From positions 4,712,001 through 4,776,000 of the forward strand of contig NC_089441.1 of the NCBI RefSeq assembly GCF_026210795.1: a stretch of DNA of 64,000 nucleotides. Direction: 5' to 3'. Positions 22,690-35,000 of the stretch are shown here, in pieces. The notes below the pieces were generated by a model. That model was given only the letters and a program-made list of their open reading frames with translations. It was not told where the DNA came from and did not search any database. The number at the start of each line of letters is the position of its first letter. The stretch's first letter is position 1. Source of the stretch: Rhizophagus irregularis. Lineage: Eukaryota > Glomeromycota > Glomeromycetes > Glomerales > Glomeraceae. Both the position numbers and the translations under genes were made by a program.

Positions 22690-23450
22690 AGGTAATCTAT
22701 CTTATAAGTAAGCAGGTTATTAGGCTACTTTCAGGTTGTAGGGCTTATTAAATACCAGAAACAGTATTAAAATAGATCAAAGATCTTCTATTTATTGCTG
22801 AAAATATACATGGTTTCTTTTGTGAGAAGCTATTGAAAGCAACAGAAGTATTAACAAAATGACAAGTTAAAAAATTAATTGAAGATTTGGAAGTTAGAAC
22901 ATATAGCAACAAAATTACTAGAAGTTTTCCAAAAATGGATGAACTGTTGGCTTCACCTTCCTCTAAGTGTCTGCCATCTTGGTAGATTCTATGGCCATGA
23001 ATTTGCTAAGGCATATGCAAATGTTGTTCTTGGTTTGTATTGGCCTAATATTCCAACATTACGACAATTAGTATATATGTGAAATTCTTAGAAAATGATA
23101 TTGAAGAAGGTATAACAAATGATTTTGGCCTATCTGATGTGTTGAAGATTTAATATTTAAAGATGAATTTATTCACTATGTTAAGAATCAGAATCCAAAT
23201 CTTGTAAAAAATCAAATTTGGTACATATTAATTCACTAGCAGCAGATCGAAGGACTATTCAATAAATATGATCTTAAAACTCATCAAAATATGAACAAAG
23301 AATTACAGCAATCAAATGAAGGCTTTCTATTTGTTCCAATTCATTTGAAAATGTTAATGATCCAGTATTAAAAAAGTCCGAGAGCAAAGAAAGCATCAAC
23401 CACTACATAATTTAAATTTAAATAATAATATAGTTTCGCTGGATGATGCA
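22690..23450 (+). pseudogene. Decayed coding remnant, unrecognised
   Basis: Base composition is less AT-rich than the flanks, and short frames such as ENIHGFFCEKLLKATEVLTK, LSVCHLGRFYGHEFAKAYAN and IHYVKNQNPNLV appear in different phases with several stops. This looks like a relict coding sequence, possibly a transposon gene, but no domain is recognised and the limits are approximate. Confidence 0.25.
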
Positions 23451-25817
23451 GAGATTATTAGAAAATTATTTTCCTAAAAAAAAATAAAATTTTAATTTTA
23501 TTTATAAACTCTGTATAATTTTGCGTATGAATATGAAATTAGGAAAAGGCAGCTATTAAATAGTCATCAATTTTTAAACATTATTATAAATATAAACTGT
23601 ATAATTAAAAAATATCTGAAAAATTCCAGTCAATCCATTAACCGGCAGATCATCAAAAAAATCTCCAATAATGTTTTTAAATATTTGATTTAAATAGTTC
23701 CATAGTAACGTCAAAAAGGGAGGAGCTACGGTAATTAAAATAATTTTTTGTAAAACAATATAATATATATATTTATTTATTAATAATATTTATAAACTAA
23801 AATTACATGGATAGTTGCTATTGTACAATAATTTTTATGTTTTTAACTGAAATAAATATTAATATAATTTTAGTATAATAATTTTGAAAGTCAAAATTTC
23901 AAAAGTTTTATTTGTTCCCCACTTGGCTCCGGCCGAAAATTACAATTTTGCCAGAGTTAAAAACGCTAGTCGTAAAAAAATTTTAATACAAATAAATAAA
24001 AAAAATTAAAGAAAATACGTTTTATTTATCAAATCAAACTTGTCTATACAATACTTAAATTTGGTCTCAGGATGGCACGTGATTTAAAACAAGTTGTTTT
24101 AAAACGATTTAAATCAGTTTTTTATTGTTTTAAAACGTTTTTTTTTTTTTGATTTAAAACATTGATCGGCATGATTATTGCGTAATATTTTCAACTTTTT
24201 TTGTATTTTTAAGCAACCTTTTAGTGATCTCTTTGCAAAACAGCTTTTTTAAAATTAGTAAGCACTTTGAAAAAGTTTCAGAATATATATATATATATAC
24301 AAAAGTGTAATATTGTGAAAATGACATAATTGATCGATTGAATCATGTGATGAAATGTAAAAGTCTTTCAGAAGATTTAAAATTAATATATATTATAATA
24401 AAATGAAATTTTTATTGCAAATATGTATTACGTAATAAAGGCTAGTAAAGTGCTTACTGTTTTAAAATGTTTTTAAAACGTTTTAAAACGCCAAAATTGT
24501 TTTAAAACATGTTTTTACACATAACATTTGTTAATACTTTGTTCGAAAGAAAATCATGAGATGATTTGGAAAAATGAAGAAAAATAGGACCGATTATTAT
24601 ATTGTTTTACTTTTATTAATTTTAGAATATTTGCCTGATTTTAATAACAGTTCTAGTTAATATGGAAATACTAACAAAAATAAAATCATCAAAATTCCTT
24701 CCGTTAAACTTGATTAACTTGATTAACTTGATTCTAACTATAAAGAAATTCTTTTAATGGGATCGTTTCATTCGAATGGTTACACAAATTTAATTATTCC
24801 CCCTCCCTGAAAATCAATTAATCTCCTATTCATGAAAATTCACCATCTGTAATCGAAATTCCCACACATCACCCATTTATGGCTTAACAATATATTTATT
24901 TTTTGATAATTGTGTAAATATAAGAATATTATAAGAAAATAATAATAATATATAACTTTTTATTGCTGAAGAAGAATACGTATGCTTCGGGATAATGAAC
25001 TGTCGGGACAATGAATTTTAGCTGATTTCATAAGTTATGAAACATAAAATTACATGTCAGGAGACACTCGGGACGTTCGGCAATACAAGTACTCGGTAAA
25101 ACTCAGAATAAGATATCGTTAGATTCGGAGTACTTGATCCGAGAACAGCGATATAGTTTTTTACTTTATTTTCGAGTTTTTACCGAATTACTTTTAGAGA
25201 TAAAAAATGCCGAGTTGTCCCGTAACTTAGAAAACAGCTGTAAAATTTTGGAATTTTAGATTATGTATATCAGAATTTTGATTTTTGGGATTCCCACGCT
25301 GCTAACAATGATTTGCATGGTACATACAGTATTTACAAATAAATGATTATTTGTTGTAAATAATAATAAAAATTTACGAAAAATAATAATCAATTATGAT
25401 AAATTCAAATTATTCTTTATTTATTATTAAAATATATAGTAAAAACACATGAATTTAAAAATCATTGCCTTTCCCAGACTATATATTATTATCTATTATA
25501 CATTGACTAAAAAAAAAGAGGAAAGAATTTGATAATTTCTCTAAAATTCACATTTATTATTTTATTATTTGTAACACCCTATCATAAATTACAAAAGAAG
25601 AAATGCCCAAAAATTAATTAAAAATTAAAAAAAAAAAACTAAATGTACTAAATAATAAAGGAAAAATTAATTTGATGTTATGTAAATTCATTTATTTTTT
25701 GGGAATTCTACCAAAAAAAAAAATCCTTAAAAAAATTTACAGATCTGTCTATTATAAAAAAAAATGCACATTTAAATAAGAATTAGGGCAAGTTGAACCT
25801 TTTTTTTAGTTACATTC
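23451..25817. other. Repeat-rich spacer upstream of the secreted-protein gene end
   Basis: Two clusters of the palindrome GTTTTAAAAC and its variants (24088-24165 and 24455-24525) bracket about 290 bp, with an AT dinucleotide run at 24282-24299. The remainder is gene-free; 25500-25810 probably contains the 3' UTR of the minus-strand gene. Confidence 0.45.
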
Positions 25818-26426
25818 TTAAATGACATTGATTCTAACGCAGTCGTCTTGAGCACCTCTTTGAGCAACTGGCATAACCACGGGTTGATGAGAGTTTGAAG
25901 AATTCATCGTGCAAATACGATAGGTACCTTTTTGAGGAAGTCCGGTGTCTACATTTACACTCAAGACACCATTCTTAGCAGCATCATTCAAACCTTTGAA
26001 GAATGCAAAAACTGTAGGATCAGGTGCATTATTACCATCTATTTTTTGGATTGTAATATGACTATGTCCTTGAATTTGGCCACCTCCATCAAGAGTTTGT
26101 TGAATTTGATAATAGTCCACGGCTGGATCAGAGAAGAATCCAGTGCTAAGACCTATGACTTTGGTATCAACTGTAAATGGTGTGTTTCGTTTAATTGCTT
26201 GATTATTCTTTGGATTAACGATTAAAGCTGAGACCATCTTATTGGTAGCGGGAATTTCACCAATTTCGAGACTGACACAACTAGGTTGCTTGAGTTGAGT
26301 ACCATCACCAGGAGTAAGTTTACTCTTTATACAAAAAGCACTTGGTTTCAAAGGTTTTATAGTATCAACTGCATTAGCTAAAGAAGCAACAGCTAATAAA
26401 AGGGCAACAGCGAAATAAAATTTCAT
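25818..26426 (-). CDS. Secreted protein, conserved fungal type, function unknown
   Basis: Intronless 202-residue protein. Residues 1-19 (MKFYFAVALLLAVASLANA) form a clear signal peptide with a probable cut before VDT. The mature part has four cysteines (C32, C50, C172, C196), likely two disulfides, and one N-glycosylation sequon at N175 (NSS). Conserved-looking blocks are GQIQGHSHITIQ (about 116-127), FFKGLNDAA (about 142-150), YRICTM (about 169-174) and QPVVMPVAQRGAQDDCVRIN (181-200). I recall similar extracellular proteins in other fungi with the GHSH and PVAQRGAQDDC blocks but know no assigned function. The start is chosen at the ATG that opens the signal peptide. Composition fits a well-expressed gene: more GC than its flanks and an uninterrupted frame. 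Confidence 0.85.
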   Translation of the reverse strand: MKFYFAVALLLAVASLANAVDTIKPLKPSAFCIKSKLTPGDGTQLKQPSCVSLEIGEIPATNKMVSALIVNPKNNQAIKRNTPFTVDTKVIGLSTGFFSDPAVDYYQIQQTLDGGGQIQGHSHITIQKIDGNNAPDPTVFAFFKGLNDAAKNGVLSVNVDTGLPQKGTYRICTMNSSNSHQPVVMPVAQRGAQDDCVRINVI

Positions 26427-26509
26427 TTTTGTTGATGCGAAAGAGTGTTAAAAAATGAGAAATGTAATTTAGGGGAAGAGGATAAAGGAAAGAAATTATT
26501 CTTTTTTTA

Positions 26510-26620
26510 CACTTTTATCAAAAAAGATTACTACACTTTTTATCAAAAAAAGCGAATTTAACTTTATATTTGAACTGAAGAAATAACTCCATAAAGTAGA
26601 AATGGTGTTTAAATAGATAA
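26510..26620 (-). promoter_or_regulatory. Possible core promoter of the secreted-protein gene
   Basis: Upstream of the ATG (minus strand) are two TATA-like words, TATTTAAA (26608-26615) and AATATAAAG (about 26562-26570). Two near-identical copies of CTTTTTTGATAAAAAGTGTA (about 26511-26552) follow, then pyrimidine-rich sequence up to the start. The duplicated word may be a binding site; this is inferred from position only. Confidence 0.25.
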
Positions 26621-26639
26621 AAATTCGCAGTTATTTACA

Positions 26640-29600
26640 AATGATATTGATAATTGAGATAATTTTGATATTATAATCACTTGGTTTCACCTTATGATTT
26701 CACTTTATTTAGCGAAAATTTTAATTAATACAATTATTCTGACCAACAAGGCAGGATAGATCGACAATGTATTACATAAAATAAATTTAGCATTAATGGT
26801 CTTGTATAATGTAGGGGAAATTTTCACGCATATTGTTTCGTGATGGATTCCCTTTTCTGATTGTCATTATAACTTACAATTAAATATTAAGTCATTTTTT
26901 ATCATGATTTCTTTTCAAAAAAAAAAAAAATAATAAAAAATAATAATAAATTATTGGTTCTTTTTTAATGGTTAGCTTTGTTCTTTAAAACCTCTTGGCA
27001 AAAAAATTACTGTGGCAATTAGAAATAAATTGAAAAAAAAATAAAAAAAATGTAGGGAGTATCTTTGAGGATCTACGAATTATACTTGTTAACAACTTTA
27101 AATTTTTCTGTTTTTTTTTTAGTTAAAATCAAAAATGCTTTATCTTTCTTATTATTGGCTATATATTTAAACTAAAAAAAATTACCTTTAAATTTATATG
27201 AGCTGTTTTTCTTAATTGGTTACCACAATAATGATCATCATCATTGTACTGTTTCAGTGAAACTATCCGAAACCTCTGAAATCCTAATTTGGAAATGCAT
27301 TTGTAGATTATTTTAGTATGTTACATAAGAAATTTAATATCACGACATTTCGAATTATTTCTTGGCGTTATTCTTAAATTGGTCATACTTCCGATAATTA
27401 TTTTAAATCTATTACAAATGTAACGAAATCGACCTTAAATTATGTGGCTTAAAAAAAATTTTGAAACATTGTCAATCAATATTTTATTTTATAGACAAGG
27501 AGTCAAATTTATTGAAATATCTTATCATTGGATCTTATTATTATTAATTTATTATTAATGCAAAGATCTATATTGTAAACGTATGAAAAATTAGAATTTC
27601 GACGAAATAAACATTTTTGAACTTTTTATGCGTGCGTGCAATGCGGAGTTCACAATTTTACTTAAAATAAACAAAAATATTTACAAAATGCAAGTATTGA
27701 ATCAAAGTGCATTTAAATTCCTCTTATTGGAAAATTTTATCCGGTTCATGTTATGTTTTAGCAAGTGATGATTTAATTAAAATTTTCAGTTTTAATTGAG
27801 AACTGTAATCATATTCAAAGTTTTAATAATTTTAATACAATCTTTGATTCATCAATCTTTGTAGGTAATATGTTTCTTCGAAAAAAAGAACGCGGAATTC
27901 GTTAATCCGTGTCGGTTAAACAATTGCCCTTGCATTTAATACATAGTATAAGAATTGATCAGTTTGATCGATTCTTATAATCTTTAATAAAGCCTGATTA
28001 TTGCTGTATTGCAATGAATTTTTGAATAGCAGTAGATCCTTAATTAATATATTTTCTCCTGAGTAAGATAGACTCTTACGAATATTTAATTCCTTGTTTA
28101 TTATAAGTCGATTGATACGCCAAATTTTCGAAATCTACAACGTTATACAGAAACAGCTTCATAAATGCAACGCTCTTGGGCTGGGTATGTACAGGAAGGA
28201 TGTGCACTACCTAAAGGACGTGGGTATATACAGGGAATAGTGCATCACCTAAAGAACGGCCAATAGCAAAATAGACATTAAAATAATATATTGTCTATTA
28301 AAATAATATATTGTATAAACATCAACTTACTTTTTCTGAAGGCATTGTTACATTATATCATTAATTATTTAAATTAATTTTTATTAAATTTGACGGACTT
28401 TGGATAAAAATTAACCCATAATCGAACAGTTTAATCATCACGTGCTTGCATATTTAGAGAGTGTGCCAGGGACTGTAAACTGCACGTGCAGAGCATAGGG
28501 AGTGTGCATTAGTTAGGTTGGTTCGGTTCCGGTTAAAATTCCGAAATCTTAATTTTTTGAATTTTACGACCTTTTGTCGTCCAGTTTTAATGGTAACGAT
28601 GCATGTGGGACACAATGTGCCTATTATGGACTATCATGATGATAAGTTTCTTTGAGGAAATGAGTTATCGAAACAAGAAAAGATATCTTGCTAGAATGCT
28701 GGTAATCTTGACTGACAAAATCCAAGATGATGGGAAGTGATCAACGGTGAATTTAATGATTTTGGGGAAAAAAGGAAGATAATGCGATTCATGTTCAGAG
28801 CATCTATTCACAATGGACTAATGGACAAATCAATGAGCTAATGGCAATGTCGAGAGTGAAAATAATACCAGCAATTCAATGGTGCAGTTAAAGAATTCGA
28901 GGACATAATCCAATTTTGGGGCCACCTAAAAACGCCATGTCATCTTTATACGCCCGGACAGTCAATTCAGTCAATTCAGTCAATTCGATGTTCCAAAAAT
29001 GAAATCAATCCTTTCATGTGCCAGGTGTCAGTTGATAATGAAACATATGGGCGTCGCAAAAGTCCACTCATATGACATGATCGTTAAATCCAACCGTAAC
29101 TACGCTTGGAATTAAGCTTCAAGATGATATTGGTTATATGAAAGAAGTTCTTGTCTGTTATATTAAAGAAGTTAAAGTGTATGGACCATATCGAGGAAAA
29201 CTGCTGCGGACTTCTTTTTATGGGCTGCGTCGGTCACGTGTTTGATTTGGATTCTATGTGCAATGTGTTACGGTTACTTGATTACCACAAAAGTGCTATA
29301 GATTGTGAAGTCCATTGGAATAAATGCATAGTTTGTTCTTTTTTTTTATCTTAAATTTTATTATAGATATTTCTTACAGATACACCATATGATCGCTAAA
29401 TCTTTCCCATGATGGGAAACTGGTGAAAATTTTACTGGAACAGCATTCTCTTTCCAGTTTCAGCAAAGAAAAAGTTATGATATTGCTGGAAAAAAACGGA
29501 ATTGGTAAAAGCACCATTACCAAAACTATTCTCAAACTTTAATGAACTGGAATATTGAAATCACTATGGAACATTGGTATGAATGGTATCAAAATTTTAA

Positions 29601-31155
29601 TTCAGGCCAGGCATTATGAATTACGAGTTTGACCGGAGTAATGATTCAAAAACATTTGATTAAAATTATAATATTGCCAAAATTAAGTTAACACTGATCT
29701 TCTCTGTTAAAAAAAATAAAGATGTCGAAAAAAGAAAAGAAACGTCATTACTGACTTGGAATTTTTTTGTAGTGTTTTACGTGTACTTTTTGATTTAAAT
29801 TATAAATTATTTGAATTTCAAATTCATGTTGCTATTAGCAGATTATTTAAGATTAATTGTCATTTTTTATTAATTACATTTAGCTGAAGATAATTAATTA
29901 CTAAGTATCAATTAATATAATAGTATAAGGTTGGAAATTAGAGCCATTATAGAAATATCTTATAATAAATTATTCTTTCACCAATTTCGAATGCTATTTG
30001 TTGATCAGAGATCATCGATCGGATCACGCGACACATAGACACATATATAAGTAACACATTTTTTCTTTTTCCAGAAAAAGATGAACAGGAAAAATTTTCT
30101 CTAGCTTTCGAAAGAAAGATATCACTTGTTCTCGATTGCAAATGAGAAAGCGGGCGCCGTTCTGAAACTAACACACCTGTTTCTTCCTCTACTTACTGGA
30201 AATGGCTCACACTAGTGGACAAATAAAAATTATAAATACGACGAGCTTTGCTGGGGCGAGATTTAGGTCTTGACGAGGACGACGAAAAAAATCATTCGTA
30301 ATTAATTACCGTGTCTTTCTCAAGACGACCAAGCAAAATTCATGCCATGAACAGAGGATCTGCTTCAAGGCTTGCGGATTTTACCAAGAAGTGTAAGGAG
30401 AAAACTTAAATTCGTTCTGTACCTCATCTTGAGTAAAATATTAGAAAATATGGCCTTGACTCTGATGATATAGGTTCCATCCCGATGTTCAAGTTACAAG
30501 CCTACGAAATTCAAGAGGATGATAAGGATCACATACGCTGAGTTGAACTTCCATGGAACATTACAACCAACAGTTTAAAGTAATGTGCAAATGAGTATAT
30601 CGTGGCGCTTCTTCATCACTTCATGCTGCCGGTAACCTATCCGTATCGTCATGGATGAAAAAGGAACTTAGCAATACGGGTACGTGGAAAAAGCAGAGGT
30701 CGTTTATCATCACGTATCGTGACGATGATTTTCTTGATATTTTACCTGGTAATGTACTAATGCTATTTCTTTTCATCTCCAGGAAGCCGACGACCTTATT
30801 TGAATCACGGAGGTAAGCAGTGTAAAGTTCCCATAGGCTTTGTCCAGAATATCCAGCAGTTCGAACACTGCTCGAACAAGTTGGAAGGATGAGATGATTT
30901 ATATGATTTATGGAATCGTCATGATAGAACAGGACTGGCACTTTCCTTCTATATGCCTATGAGAGATATCTGAAGCAAGTGATTTTACCGAGAGGGCCCT
31001 TTTTCTTCACATAGCTCAGAAAAAGATGAATAGAACTTAATATTTTCTGGTTACGAGAAGGCAGTGATAGGGCGTACGCGAAAGAAGTGCCAGTTAGGAA
31101 AAGGGCTAGAATAGAGGGTCATCGCTCAAAAAATAATCGTATGTAGTATTTATTC
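26640..31155. other. Intergenic region, no supported gene
   Basis: Less AT-rich than most of the window from 28,100 to 31,140, with many short frames in all phases but none long or recognisable, as if old coding DNA had decayed. Local features: a two-copy 39-bp repeat (TGGGTATRTACAGG..., 28182-28260), three GTCAATTCA units at about 28962-28987, and a duplicated TTAAAATAATATATTGT at about 28275-28315. Confidence 0.4.
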
Positions 31156-31805
31156 CCTTGTGATTAATACGGGCTGCGTCCGGATAAGATATTTCGATCA
31201 CATGCAACCAATCATTTATTTTATAATCGTGCATAACTGTAACCTAAGATTCAAATAAAAGTTTTATTATTTATTTAAATAAAAAATAAATTTAATTTAT
31301 CGCAATTTTCGAATTACTGTAAACAGTATAAACGGGAAAAAATAATGATTTTTTTCAAAAACCCGTGAAACCAGTAAATTTTATTGCATTTTTGGAGAAG
31401 GTGCGATTATAACATGAAAACCTTGATTTTAGGATGAAAAATCCAACTCTTAGGTAAGTTTACTTATAGAGAACTTTTTAGGTTACACGAAATCTCAAAG
31501 TCGCTTTAATATGCAAACTTGCCGAAAAATTAAGTTTTCTGCTCTAAAATTAACATTTTCAGCACCTTCTCTATCTAAAAATGCAATAAAATTTACTGTT
31601 TTCGTGGGTTTTTGAAAAAAATCATTTTTTTTATTTTATTTTCCCATTTAAACTGTTTTCAGTAATTCGAAAATTGCGATAATAATGGCCAAAAATAATG
31701 TGATTAAATAACAAATTTTTTGTGCGGATCATTTAATTCTAACCGGGAATTTTGAATAATGTAAATATACAAAAAAAATTACGTTGATAATAATTAATCA
31801 CAAGG
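31156..31805. mobile_element. Fold-back element with CCTTGTGATTAAT ends
   Basis: Outer termini CCTTGTGATTAAT (31156-31168) and ATTAATCACAAGG (31793-31805) are perfect inverses. Inside lies a much longer inverted repeat of about 110-130 bp (about 31299-31404 against 31553-31686), sharing ATCGCAATTTTCGAATTACT, AATGATTTTTTTCAAAAACC and GTAAATTTTATTGCATTTTT. No certain target duplication; non-coding. Confidence 0.6.
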
Positions 31806-32086
31806 TAAATGTCTAGATTAAATTTTTAAATAATAAATCTATATAATTAAATGAAATTTGTATTAACAATAAATTTGTATCAACAATATAATGTCCCCGG
31901 CATCAATTATAATAATTGCTTTATTATGTATGTTATATACAAATAATATACAAAGCATAAAAAAAATCTACCAAATTTTTTAGCCTATTATGACTTTACA
32001 ATACAAAAATTTTTTCATATACCAATTATTTTAAGACAAAAAAAAAAGAACAAAAATAAAAGAATAAGAGAATTAATTGGTGACAA

Positions 32087-35000
32087 TTACCACCAAGGTG
32101 TATCACCGGGTTGTTGCTTGTTCCATACTTTTCCTGGTGCATCATTAGAATCAGGGGCATTTGCCTTAGAATTATTTGCGGTATTATCAACGTTATTGTT
32201 TTGATTATTATTTTCATTGGTTAAATTCTTCCTATCATTAGTATGTTTTTTCTTATACTTTTTATTTCTATTATTATTATTTCCGGTTCCATTGTTACGT
32301 GAGCTATATGAGCTATTGCGACTATGCACTTTATTATCTTTAACATTCTGTTGTGCCGAATATGACAAAGAACCTTGCTGTGATAGTGTTGGTGAAGGTA
32401 AAGCTGATGTATTCATTTGTTGCTGAAGCTGGGTTGTTTGTATCATTAACGGAGGAATTGGTGGTTGCTGAGAATGAGTCTGCGTCGGTTGGAACATTTG
32501 TGTTATGTTTTGTTGCAATTGTTGATGATGTTGAGAATGTTGCTGTTGTTGAGGTTGATGATGAGGTTGTTGAGGTTGTTGAGGTTGTTGAGGCTGTTGA
32601 GGATGTTGAAATTGATGATGTTGAGGTTGATGTTGTTGATGTTGTTGAGGTTGTTGAGGCTGTTGAAGTTGATGGTGTTGAAGTTGATGGTGTTGAAGTT
32701 GATGAAGTTGTTGAGGTTGTTGAGGTTGTTGAGGATGTTGGGGGTGTTGAGGATGTTGAAGTTGTTGAAGTTGTTGAAGTTGTTGAGGATGTTGATGTAC
32801 TATTGGTGATACTGTCGGTAATTGAACTGTTGGTACAGTAGTAGTTTGATGTTGAAATGGTTCGACTGATTGTGGTTGATTTTGCTGATTATGATTAAAA
32901 GGTAACTGATGTTGGACTGAAGAATGTTGCTGAAAGTTAGTCACTATTGACATGGGTTGTAAAGGCATATTATTATTTGGAGGAGCTATTTGTCGTGGAT
33001 AAGCACTTTGTGACTGCTGATCAAAGGTATTTGAAATTGACGAACCGTTGAAAAACAATTGATCTCGAGACACACGACGTTCATCCAAAGGATTATTATG
33101 TATTGTCGGTATACTTGTATTTATCGTTAATTGAGGATTCTTGTCAGTATTTTTATTCTTTTCTATATTTTTATTCTTTTCTTCTTCTAAATCAAACAAT
33201 CGCGATTTCAACGCAGATATACTATTTTCCAAAGTTCGGTTCGTTTCGCGAAGACGATCTGCCTCCTCTGTCTTCATAGAGACCTCTTTCTCCAACTCCG
33301 CATTACGATGTTGTATACTCTCAACTTTCTTTTCAAGTTCTTGAGTCATTTGCTGTACAGTTTCAATATCTCCCACACGTTTACGTAACTCTACACTTTG
33401 ACTCTCACATTGACGTCGGTAATGTTCTAATTCAACTGTCTTATCACTTTCCAACTTACATGCACGTTCAAGATCTGTGACTTTTTTCTCTAGATCTTCC
33501 CTATTAGTGCGACATTCATTTAATCCAATCAACTGATTCTGAAGATCTTCAAGAGCATTATTAAATTCGCTGGTCTTTGAATTAATTTCCCTCTTCAAAT
33601 TATCAATTTCACGATCCTTGTTATTTATGGTTTCAGTCTGATCTTGAACCGTCTTTCGAAGTTTATCTGATTCACTTTCAAGAATATCGTGATGTTCTTT
33701 CAATGAACGACTATGCGAAACTTCTGTTTCTAATTGATGATAGCTAGCACGCAATTCATTAAGCTGTCGCTCAGTATCTTGTAATTTTTCCTCTTTATCT
33801 GCAAGTTTTCGTCCAAGTTCGTGACACTCTCTACGAGACTCGGAACAGTCAGTTTCGGATTGCCGAAGTTTAAGATTAAGATCATTTAGACTAGTTTCTG
33901 TTTGTATCCATCTATCTTGTTTTTGTTGCAAGGCACTATTCTCTTCGTAAAGCTTTGTATTTTCATTCTGTAAAGTACGCACTTGTCTTTGGAGTTCATT
34001 TTCGTTACGTGATAAACTACTTTTGAGCGCAGTGATTTCAGATTGCAATTGTCGTTCACGATTAGAAAAATCATCGATTATCGACCTGCTTGAATTATTA
34101 TCATCAGAAAGTCTTGCGTTCTCATTTGTAAGTTTAGAATTTTCACTCATTAATTGAGCATTCTTGAGGACATGCTGTGAATTTTCAGATTCAACTTCCA
34201 TGATACGACGATGTAAGGTTTGTGAATTACTCAATTCATCATGGAGTTGTTGTTGACGATCTTGTATCTTCCGATGTTCATTTAGCATTTCTTGAATACG
34301 TGTCTTTAATCCATCAAGTTGGCTAAATTCTTTTTGAAGTTCAATATGACGTGCTTGCAAGTTTTGATGCATGACTTGAAGCTCTGCATGTTGTTGTTGA
34401 ACTGTACTTGCAGATTGCATTTCATCCTTAGCATTATTAAGTTCTGCTTGAAGTGCAAGATGTCGTGTTTGTATTTCTTCGTGTCTTAACACAAACTCAT
34501 TATGAGAAGAACGAATATCTTGTTGATGATGTTGCAATTCGTGTAAAAGCTGTTCTCGAATCCATTCGAGATTTGATTCTTCATTTTTTTTTCCAGCTCC
34601 TTCCCGTCGTTCATCTGCATCATCCTCCCTCTTATCCAAAACCGACGAACTACTACCAACATGTTCAGGTCTAGTTTCGGCAAATGTTGCTTTAACTTCA
34701 GAAACAAACTTCTCAATATGTTTTTGAAGTTCTCCCTCAACTCGATTAACAACCTCAATCGACAAGCTTTTCTGGAATTCATCCCAGTTAGGGGGAGAAG
34801 AATTATTTTCAGCGTATGGAACCGGCGGATAAGGTGTAGGCGGTGCTGCAACATAATATGGATGTTGCTCATAAGTATTTGGATAACCGAACGAACCTGT
34901 TGCAGAGTCAAGATCGGATGTTACAATTTGTTGGCCTGGATGTTTCCTTAGTTTTCTTTGATGATAGGACGATGACTCGACCTCACCATTTATATCTATT

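Noticed and set aside
28500..28560. tRNA-like GGTTCGGTTCCGG
   Set aside because: No acceptor stem or A-box at the right distance.
29372..29541. Short frame with KNGIGKSTITKTI, resembling a P-loop of an ABC ATPase
   Set aside because: The position required to be Gly/Ala in Walker A is Glu, the frame is about 50 codons, and no other ATPase motif follows.
32353..32841. Long plus-strand frames of Val/Glu and Leu/Arg repeats
   Set aside because: They are opposite-strand readings of the CAA/CAT-rich repeat of the PAM2 coiled-coil gene.
34453..34951. Frames on both strands across the 5' part of the large exon
   Set aside because: Shadows of the coding frame, which continues open to the 35002 splice acceptor.
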